From Cellvibrio sp. KY-GH-1 (GTDB lineage Bacteria; Pseudomonadota; Gammaproteobacteria; Pseudomonadales; Cellvibrionaceae): a DNA stretch of 64,000 bases. The stretch's first letter is position 1, and the number at the start of each line of letters is the position of its first letter. A program made the translations under genes and the position numbers. Below the pieces are notes generated by a model. It was given only the letters and a program-made list of their open reading frames with translations, had not been told where the DNA came from and did not search any database. Below, piece by piece: positions 57,660-64,000 of this stretch. Location of the stretch: the NCBI RefSeq assembly GCF_008806975.1, contig NZ_CP031728.1, forward strand, positions 2,604,001-2,668,000, given 5' to 3'.

Positions 57660-59188
57660 TCTGGGTACTCCTCGTGTTATTTGAACATTATCGTTAGGTC
57701 TAACTGAAAGTTCCCAATTCTAGCAGTTTTGGCCGGGCAAAGACCAACTCTTTGTAACCCCCAAAGGGGGGAATTTACGGGAAATATTCGACCGTCAATT
57801 GACTGTTTGGTTAATGTCCGACCAGTTTGAGGCGACCCTTCTCGTCAAAAAAACGTCGCCCACCTACCGCCCTAATAACGCCGGCCCGCCCCAAAAAATC
57901 CCCCCAACTATTATGTACCATTCGGTCTGACACACCGTTGATCGACAATCACCATCAAGGGGCGCCAATTTCACTAGCAACTTATCACTGCGCCAACGTC
58001 AAAACAAAACGAATATCTTATTCCCACTAAACTTCATCACTCCCACTTTGGATATGAAATATAGTGCTGGAAAAGACAATATTTACAGCAAGCCTAAAAC
58101 TCGATTAGCGTGTTTGTTAGCAACAGATTCACAACAGCGCGCTTGTGGATTTTTAAATCAATCGTCGCCAACGGATCGCATGCGAACTGAGATTGATATG
58201 GTTGATTCAAGCAGTCCTAAACAAAACTGAATATATTCGTTGCTCACGAGCATCCAACGAGCAATTAACTGCACATTAAGATGGCCTTCAATTAATCGCT
58301 TTAAGGAAGTCATTTGAGTTAACGAGATAACGCAGTGTCCATGAGCCCATTCAAGGCATTGCGTTGGACAATGATGTCGACGAATTAACGAGCCAACGTG
58401 AAAGTTGTAATTCAACGAAAATCAATCATTGATACTTGATAGACTAAACGCGACAAGCTCATTGATGCAGTTGCCGACAAGGAACTCATTCCGTTAAATA
58501 TCTTCCTCATGATGACGAAATAGCTAGTCTCGATAGCCAGGAGAGGGATTTGCCCAGCAACCCTTTGCACATTGCATCACCCTATGCGAAAACAACAGGG
58601 ACGATATTGATACCGAAAAATTGCCTGAGACTAAATCGCATCGCCCAACTCACAAAGCCAACTGTCTCGCGCTTCAAACACAATCACTGACAACATTCAT
58701 CGGTAAGCAACTCAGTTTGATTATGGGCTGGCGGGTATTCAAACCTCGCCAAAGTTTAAAATCGTGATCCAGTTAGCCATCACTGAGTCATTCACTACGT
58801 CACCGAAGCGATCACAAATCACAAAAAAATTTTGATAAAGCGAATCTTGAGAGGCAAAAAGGAACGCTCAACAAGACCTTTTCTCACCGTTGATAGCATC
58901 GTTAATGGCAAGTGAAAAAGGGAAAAACAAAACCAATTACGTCCAATTGCAATTGCAGAAGAGCAAAATTGTTTTCAGTAAACAGACTGATTGAAGGCGC
59001 TTCAAACAGAAAAACTTTCCCTTAAAATCGAAAAAACACATTTTTTTACTAAAAATTGTCAAAAAAACGCATTTTTATTGACTATTTAGCGCAAAAAACT
59101 TGAATTTTTTTAATAAAGTTTTAACTTATACATGTTGGACTTTTTAATCCATTTATCGACCTTTCGAAAACTATAAAGGAAGCACACC
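57660..59188. other. 1.5 kb without a convincing gene
   Basis: Short open frames at 57827-58030, 58048-58230 (plus) and 58158-58415 (minus) lack ribosome sites, codon character and recognisable motifs. The exbD promoter must lie at the left end and that of the histone-like gene at the right, where 59030-59140 is strongly AT-rich. A hairpin TTGCTC...GAGCAA lies near 58239-58263. The length is unusual for this genome and could represent a decayed gene or an unrecognised RNA. Confidence 0.55.
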
Positions 59189-60088
59189 ATGGCTGCACGT
59201 AAACAAACCGCTGTTAATACTGTTGCAAGTTTGGAACAGCAATTAGCTCAACTGAAAGCGCAACTGGCAAAAGCTCGCGCAGCTCAAGCGGCAGATGCCG
59301 GTAAAGCTGTTGCTGGTTTGGCTAAAGACGCTGCTAAAGCTGCTGCAGCTCTGAAAGCTGCTCAAAGCAAGTTGGCTGCTGCTAGTAAAAAGAAAACCCC
59401 TGGTTCAGCTAAAGTTGTAGCCGCTGCTAAAGCTGCTGTTGCTGCCGCCAAGAAAGATGCCGCTGCTGCGAAAGCTGCCGTTGCTGCTGCCAAAAAAGAA
59501 GCTGCAGCTGCTAAAGCTGCTGCTAAATTGGCTGCTGCGCACGACAAAGCAGTTGCTAAAGCGGAAGGTGCAGTTGCAAAACGCTTGAAAGCTTCAGCTA
59601 AGAAAGCTGCAGTAAAAACCAAAGCTGCTGAGAAAAAGGCTGCTGCAAAAGCTAAAGTAGCGGCTAAAAAAGCTGCCGCTAAAGCAAAAGCTGCTGCTAA
59701 GAAGCAAGCAGTAAAAGCGAAAGCAGCTGCTAAAAAAGCGGCTTTGAAGAAAAAAGTTGCTGACAAGAAAGCTGCTGTTAAAGCGAAAGCAGCTGCCAAG
59801 AAAGCGGCTGTAAAAGCGAAAGCGGCGGCCAAGAAAACTGCAGCTAAAGCTAAAGCAGCAGCCAAGAAAACTGCCGCTAAAGCTAAAAAAGCTCCTGCTG
59901 TTAAAAAAGCAGTAGCCAAAAAGGCTCCAGCTGCTAAAAAAGCTCCTGCTGCTAAAAAAGCAGTAGCCAAAAAGGCTCCAGCTGCTAAAAAAGCTCCTGC
60001 TGCTAAAAAAGCAGTAGCTAAGAAGCCAGCGGGCGCTGCGCCTGCAAAACGCGGTCGCAAGCCAAAGGCTGCTGCACCAGCAGCGTAA
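59189..60088 (+). CDS. Histone H1-like / AlgP-like Lys-Ala-rich protein
   Basis: A 299-residue protein made almost wholly of Lys, Ala and Pro after a short N-terminal coiled-coil (VASLEQQLAQLKAQLAKAR, about residues 13-31). The tail repeats KAAAKK- and AAKKAPAAKK-type units, like eukaryotic H1 tails and Pseudomonas AlgP, and should bind DNA without sequence specificity. The C-terminus ends RGRKPKAAAPAA, an AT-hook-like element. Tandem DNA repeats inside it make length variation likely. AAAGGAAG lies eight bases before the ATG. Confidence 0.9.
   Translation: MAARKQTAVNTVASLEQQLAQLKAQLAKARAAQAADAGKAVAGLAKDAAKAAAALKAAQSKLAAASKKKTPGSAKVVAAAKAAVAAAKKDAAAAKAAVAAAKKEAAAAKAAAKLAAAHDKAVAKAEGAVAKRLKASAKKAAVKTKAAEKKAAAKAKVAAKKAAAKAKAAAKKQAVKAKAAAKKAALKKKVADKKAAVKAKAAAKKAAVKAKAAAKKTAAKAKAAAKKTAAKAKKAPAVKKAVAKKAPAAKKAPAAKKAVAKKAPAAKKAPAAKKAVAKKPAGAAPAKRGRKPKAAAPAA
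59903..60018. repeat. 51 bp tandem repeat inside the H1-like gene
   Basis: Two exact 51 bp copies (59903-59953 and 59954-60004) and a partial third (60005-60018) encode a 17-residue unit KKAVAKKAPAAKKAPAA. The in-frame repeat could expand or contract by slippage without breaking the frame. Confidence 0.9.
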
Positions 60089-60107
60089 TTAGCGATTTAC
60101 TCGCAAT

Positions 60108-60135
60108 AAAAAAGGCACCTTAGGGTGCCTTTTTT
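60108..60135 (+). terminator. Terminator after the H1-like gene
   Basis: AAAAAAGGCACC-TTA-GGTGCCTTTTTT, 20 bases past the stop. Confidence 0.88.
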
Positions 60136-60173
60136 ATTGATACATTCGAATTTAATTTAAATACCAACACGAT

Positions 60174-60848
60174 TTAATTAGATGCCTGTTCCTGTATCAC
60201 CATTTGATTGAATACGTAGGTGTACATTAGCAGGCGCTGTTCTTCAGTTTGCTCGACGAACTCCAAGCCATAATTCACCAACATTGATTGCAATTGTCCA
60301 TCCTGGGGATCAACGCGAGAGCGGACCCTCCCCGTAAGCACCAGCTCCCGCTTTATCTCGCGAATCTCGACAGGCGCTCTGATTTCCAGTAAATCACCAA
60401 TTTCCGCAATATCATTCGCAAGCTCTATACGCACGCCCGAAATACTGACATCTAACATAATGCCGCTGGTAGAGGGGATCGACTCCAGACCAATGTTAAC
60501 GACATCAACTTTTTCATAAACAGCTACGCGAGTAGCGCCCCGAATACCTTTGAATGTCACCGAATCGGGATAGCTCAAGTGAAGTATGGGATAAGGGTCA
60601 AGGGTCTGACTTTCTACGATGCCCGCAAATATTCCAATACCATTATCAATCATTAGTCGTACAACTATTTTTTGACCAGGCCTGAATTTAACTAATTTTC
60701 CAGCTTGCTTGGGGACAGATAATAAAAGCGCTCGCCCAGGCAAACATCCAATGAGCCGACATGAAAAACGTTCAGGTTGGCCCGCAAGACTGCTTGTCTG
60801 CAGTTGTAGGGGGTAGCCATAAGACAGTTTCAATTCTTCGAATTTCAT
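60174..60848 (-). CDS. PilZ-domain c-di-GMP binding protein (YcgR-like)
   Basis: A 224-residue protein with a YcgR-type N-terminal domain (about 1-110) and a C-terminal PilZ domain (about 112-215). Both c-di-GMP-binding motifs are present: RGATR (RxxxR) and DVSISG (DxSxxG), so it should bind the nucleotide. Such proteins brake flagella or adjust surface behaviour. It is not linked to flagellar genes here; type IV pili at 894-5573 are another possible target. Confidence 0.9.
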   Translation of the reverse strand: MKFEELKLSYGYPLQLQTSSLAGQPERFSCRLIGCLPGRALLLSVPKQAGKLVKFRPGQKIVVRLMIDNGIGIFAGIVESQTLDPYPILHLSYPDSVTFKGIRGATRVAVYEKVDVVNIGLESIPSTSGIMLDVSISGVRIELANDIAEIGDLLEIRAPVEIREIKRELVLTGRVRSRVDPQDGQLQSMLVNYGLEFVEQTEEQRLLMYTYVFNQMVIQEQASN

Positions 60849-60963
60849 GGTGCTTCACTGAAAATTATTGATGTTGTGTTCAGCAGTGTAGCAGTTGTGG
60901 GCAATTGCGCCTTAACGCGCCGAAGAGTCGCGCGTGACGAGAACTCAAAATAATTTAGAACGA

Positions 60964-61623
60964 CTAGCCCAATGATTCAGCAGCCAAGACACCAAACTCT
61001 TTGTTCCATTCCATTAGCAATAATGCCAGCGCCTGCGATTGCTCATAGAGTGAAACCAGTTCGTCATGGCTGTCTTTCGGGCCGTGATAGAGTTTGATCT
61101 GCCTATGCTTGTTGGCCAACTCATGCTGCAAATGTTGCGACCGGTATACCTCCAGTTTCCAGCGCAGGTTATGCGCTGTATTGCGGTAATAAGCTAATTT
61201 GGTCTGCAATGAAATGGGTGTGACTGAGTTAAGCGGGCCAAAAACATTAAAATCCAAGGCTAACACCATTGATTCCTTGGCTGACGCATCTGAAATAACT
61301 GTGGCAGTACGCGCCTGACCAACCAACTGAGCCAAATCCCCAAACACTTCGCCCGGAGTAACGTAGTTCACCAAGTCGCCCTTGAGCGCCTGATCAACAT
61401 AAACCGCCAGTTTTCCCTTGAGTAAAAAATACAGCCAATTTCCTGTGTCACCTTTTTGTAGCACAACTTCACCAGGAACAAATGACAGGATTCGGGAGGC
61501 TTGTAAGAGTATTTCGAGTTGCTTTGCGTCTTGCTGCTTAACAACTTTAAAAAACGGGATCCCGGAGAGTAAATGCTCCAGGGTATCTTTGGGGATTTTA
61601 TGCAGAGGTTTCGTTTCCATCAT
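60964..61623 (-). CDS. Cyclic-nucleotide-binding-domain protein
   Basis: A 219-residue protein with one cNMP-binding (Crp-like) domain at about 20-140, including LFKLKGK-type LLKGKLAVYVD, PGEVFGDLAQL and the following TATV stretch. No helix-turn-helix follows; instead a helical C-terminal region (about 140-219) is present, so it is not a classical CRP. The ligand and effector are unknown. It is upstream of the PilZ gene on the same strand, with a 115-base gap. Confidence 0.85.
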   Translation of the reverse strand: MMETKPLHKIPKDTLEHLLSGIPFFKVVKQQDAKQLEILLQASRILSFVPGEVVLQKGDTGNWLYFLLKGKLAVYVDQALKGDLVNYVTPGEVFGDLAQLVGQARTATVISDASAKESMVLALDFNVFGPLNSVTPISLQTKLAYYRNTAHNLRWKLEVYRSQHLQHELANKHRQIKLYHGPKDSHDELVSLYEQSQALALLLMEWNKEFGVLAAESLG

Positions 61624-61877
61624 CTACCCGTAATACTATTTTTATTAAAAATTACTCAACTCATACACCAGGCAATAAGCAACCCCGCCCCTAACACTCC
61701 CTGCGCGTATGATACTACTGAAAATCTATAGAACAACTATAGCTAAATTACAGACAAAGTACGCGCACCGCTCTTTTTTCTATATTATACCTATGGGGCT
61801 AACCACAAACCGCTGTATACCCCACAGGACTAAAACGCAGGACACCAATGTCCGTAATAATAGAGAGTAGCAAGACT

Positions 61878-63074
61878 ATGCGCTTCAACCATCTATTCCG
61901 AGTACTCATAAGTATCACACTACTGATTTTTTCCCACATTTCACGTGCCGAACCAATGCTCAATGGTATTGGGGTCCACCAGGAATTAGGCAGAGAGATC
62001 TTTATCGGTGCACTCTTTTCCGAGTCATTGAGCAACGATCCTGGAACACTATTGCGTAATCAGCAACCCATGCGAATGGAACTTAAAATTGTCAGTCCGG
62101 AAGGAATTACGGCACGCAGATTCAGCCGCCTGTGGATTGAAGGTTTGGCAGTTAACAGTAAGGCCGACGCGTTGATGGCGCAAGCAGATAACACCGTTGC
62201 TTTTGACGCTATGTTTAAAGGTCGGCTGGTGCCAGACGACTTTGTCAAAATTAGCTACACGCCAGGCAAAGGCGTGAGCGTTACCCTTAATGATGTGCTT
62301 TTAGGCACTATTAAAGACGACAACTTCTTTTCTATGCTCTTGGCCACCTGGATTGGGAGCGTTCCTTTATCGTCCGATTACCGCGACAGTTTGTTAAAGG
62401 TCGGGGATGTCAACACCGCGTTGCGTACCCGCTATTCAACCATAACACCCTCCGCGACCAGAGTTGCGGAAGTGCGCGCGTGGATTCAGGGTGGTGAACT
62501 TGTCGCACAAAATACCAAATCCTCTACTCCGGCTAAATCCGCAGCCGCCAAATCGAGTGCGCGAGCGAAAGAAGAACTTGTCGCTGAGCGGCCCGAGGTT
62601 AAATTACCTGCGTTAGAAATTGAAAAGCCACAGCTAGATGTTCCTGCACCTGCGGCTCAAGTTGCAGCCCCTGCAGCTGCCTCTTCAGCGGCAGCCAAAC
62701 CTGTTGCGGTTACGCCAACACCGGTACAGCCAAAAGCAGAAGAGGATGAAGATGAAGGCCCGGCATTAACAGCGCAAACACTGTTAGCACGCCAATTCTA
62801 TGTTTCAGATGCGATCAAAAAAATCCGCAGTAAAACCAAGTACCCCCCTCGGGCATTAGAAAGAGGTCAAGCTGGTAGTGTGCGCGTTGCCGTTGTGATA
62901 GATCGCAATGGTAATATTTTGAATACAAATATTCTCGAAAATAGCGCTCACGAGATGCTTAACAAAGAGGCACTGGAAGCTGTCAAACGCTCAGCGCCCT
63001 TCCCCGCTTTACCTGACACTATTAGCGGCGCGCGCTTTGAGTTTACGGTGCCCATGCGTTGGACCTTACCGTAA
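61878..63074 (+). CDS. Signal peptide - chalcone-isomerase-like domain - linker - TonB C-terminal domain fusion
   Basis: The first residues (from ATG 61878; the frame also starts at 61848) form a signal peptide (MRFNHLFRVLISITLLIFS) with a likely cleavage site after SRA. Residues about 25-185 resemble the bacterial chalcone-isomerase-like fold (PF16036 type): RRFSRLWIEGLAVNSKADA and FFSMLLATWIGSVPLSSDYR. A Pro/Ala/Lys/Glu-rich linker follows (about 190-300), then a TonB C-terminal domain (about 305-398) with KTKYPPRALERGQAGSVRV and the terminal VPMRW. If the signal is cleaved, the protein is periplasmic rather than anchored, unusual for a TonB. Confidence 0.85.
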   Translation: MRFNHLFRVLISITLLIFSHISRAEPMLNGIGVHQELGREIFIGALFSESLSNDPGTLLRNQQPMRMELKIVSPEGITARRFSRLWIEGLAVNSKADALMAQADNTVAFDAMFKGRLVPDDFVKISYTPGKGVSVTLNDVLLGTIKDDNFFSMLLATWIGSVPLSSDYRDSLLKVGDVNTALRTRYSTITPSATRVAEVRAWIQGGELVAQNTKSSTPAKSAAAKSSARAKEELVAERPEVKLPALEIEKPQLDVPAPAAQVAAPAAASSAAAKPVAVTPTPVQPKAEEDEDEGPALTAQTLLARQFYVSDAIKKIRSKTKYPPRALERGQAGSVRVAVVIDRNGNILNTNILENSAHEMLNKEALEAVKRSAPFPALPDTISGARFEFTVPMRWTLP

Positions 63075-63104
63075 AAATAAGCCGCCTGCTTAATGAACTG
63101 AATA

Positions 63105-63134
63105 AAAAAAGCCACTCCGCAAGAGTGGCTTTTT
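63105..63134 (+). terminator. Terminator after the TonB-fusion gene
   Basis: AAAAAGCCACTC-CGCAA-GAGTGGCTTTTT, 30 bases past the stop, between converging genes. Confidence 0.88.
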
Positions 63135-63166
63135 ACTTATGGAACATTACTACGAAACGAGGCAGA

Positions 63167-63727
63167 TTAAGAAAGCTGGCGCAGCCGCTGCTCAATGACC
63201 TTGTGTATTCCACTACGCTCTAGCGCCGAGTGCTCTTCCAAACGATTTAAATGTATCGCATGCAAGTGCAAGCAAGGCGTTGATGCGTCGAGCTCACGTA
63301 AATCCCCCTTCATCAATACCGGCAGGAAAGGCTTATTCGGCGGCAACTTTTCACGAACTATCTTTAAGCCCATTTGCAAAGGCAGTGCGCGATATTTAAC
63401 CGTGCCACTGCGAAAGGGAATTCGTAAAAATAAACAAGGGCGCGATTGATATACACCAGGAATAATTTCCATTCCAGTAGGTGTTACAGCATTAGCCGTA
63501 ATACCGTTAAAGGTATCGTGAGGTGCATAGGGGTTAGGAAGAATCACTAACTTACGCTCTTCTTCTTTGGGGAAGAAAATATTGTAGTTTGTGTATAGCT
63601 GCTCTACGGAACTGGAGTAGACACAGAGTTTATTTTCAAACCCCATGACAAAATCTACCGCCCGCTGGCGCTGATTAAAGGCATCCAGATCCCAGATCAG
63701 GTCCTTGTTATCGGAATTTATTGACAA
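63167..63727 (-). CDS. Hypothetical protein
   Basis: A 186-residue soluble protein starting MSINSDNKDLIWDL. No family is recognised. A predicted mostly beta-strand middle (about 70-130) and a Leu/Arg-rich helical C-terminus are all that can be said. It has two Cys. It lies 48 bases downstream of the last gene on the same strand. Confidence 0.75.
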   Translation of the reverse strand: MSINSDNKDLIWDLDAFNQRQRAVDFVMGFENKLCVYSSSVEQLYTNYNIFFPKEEERKLVILPNPYAPHDTFNGITANAVTPTGMEIIPGVYQSRPCLFLRIPFRSGTVKYRALPLQMGLKIVREKLPPNKPFLPVLMKGDLRELDASTPCLHLHAIHLNRLEEHSALERSGIHKVIEQRLRQLS

Positions 63728-63774
63728 GATTGGCTCTTAAAAAAGAAAGTGAAAGAAGTATAGTCTTGTAAAAC

Positions 63775-64000
63775 TTAAACGTTCAAACATTCAACGCGCA
63801 CGAGAACGCGCTTCAACTCTTCCAATCCTTTGTCGCTGAACAAATAATCCGCTCGCGCCTGCCCCAGGTATTCTCGTTCATCAATGACAGCGCATGCCTC
63901 GCGAATAACTTCCAACTCAGGGCAGTGGCGAAAAGATGAAGACAAAAAGATGGCCCAATCATTTTCACTTGCCTGCCCTACCAACACGTTTTGCAAGAGC
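63775..64000 (-). CDS. Hypothetical protein, C-terminal part (runs off right edge)
   Basis: The minus frame is open from the window's right edge down to a stop at 63775, giving the last 75 or so residues; a TTG at 63996 is only a possible start. The visible part is acidic and helical (CPELEVIREACAVIDEREYL). No family is recognised. Confidence 0.55.
   Translation of the reverse strand, partial: LLQNVLVGQASENDWAIFLSSSFRHCPELEVIREACAVIDEREYLGQARADYLFSDKGLEELKRVLVRVECLNV

Noticed and set aside
57827..58415. Three short frames in the gene-free region
   Set aside because: No ribosome sites, no recognisable domains, and composition like the surrounding non-coding DNA.
59362..60060. 232-codon minus-strand frame
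   Set aside because: It is the antisense of the Lys/Ala-rich H1-like gene; the repetitive codons leave the opposite strand free of stops and it encodes only Ala/Phe/Leu-rich low-complexity sequence.

Overview
This 64 kb window is a chromosomal segment from a gammaproteobacterium. The best guess is a Cellvibrio-like member of the Cellvibrionaceae. The gene order follows the pseudomonad-type arrangement pilA-pilBCD-coaE-yacG-mutT-argJ-secA-M23-lpxC-dcw cluster-mraZ-rnpB-rsmI-lpoA-yraN-diaA-BON. The window also carries a TonB-dependent receptor beside a GH43 glycoside hydrolase, as expected in a polysaccharide degrader. The genus is an inference; no search was run.

Layout. 1-740 holds the start of a membrane protein running off the left edge. 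894-6442 is the type IV pilus locus (pilA on minus with a sigma54-type promoter; pilB, pilC, pilD on plus), followed by coaE and yacG. 6444-12513 (minus) holds a Nudix/ThiE-like protein, argJ, secA and an M23 peptidase. 12846-31533 (minus) is lpxC and a complete division and cell-wall cluster: ftsZ, ftsA, ftsQ, ddlB, murC, murG, ftsW, murD, mraY, murF, murE, ftsI, ftsL, rsmH, mraZ. It is tightly overlapped and headed by a sigma70-type promoter with four MraZ boxes at exact 10 bp spacing.

31895-40339 is an integrated element of about 8.4 kb. It is inserted at the 3' end of rnpB, the RNase P RNA gene, and bounded by a perfect 21 bp direct repeat. It carries a tyrosine integrase next to rnpB, a serine recombinase, an XRE regulator, a protein with HUH-replicase-like motifs, a small basic protein, and two plus-strand cargo genes (one exported, one membrane and coiled-coil). 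An IS256-family insertion sequence has split a terminator hairpin inside it. Both ends share TGTAGCA boxes repeating at exactly 12 bp, which look like integrase arm sites. At the integrase end they lie across the proposed integrase start.

40320-40701 is rnpB. 40940-47503 is a second accessory block between rnpB and rsmI: a TonB-dependent receptor, a frameshifted GH43 lipoprotein gene, a DMT exporter and a PhyH-like dioxygenase. 47548-52041 returns to the conserved backbone (rsmI, lpoA, yraN, diaA, BON lipoprotein). 52237-63996 holds lemA with an M48 peptidase, a PF12897-type aminotransferase, a YbaK-like protein, an ExbD without a neighbouring ExbB, about 1.5 kb with no convincing gene, a histone H1/AlgP-like protein, a PilZ protein, a cyclic-nucleotide-binding-domain protein, an unusual chalcone-isomerase-like/TonB fusion, and two unrecognised genes, the last cut by the right edge.

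The parts most likely to be new are the rnpB-integrating element with its arm-site logic and two unknown cargo genes, and the secreted chalcone-isomerase/TonB fusion.
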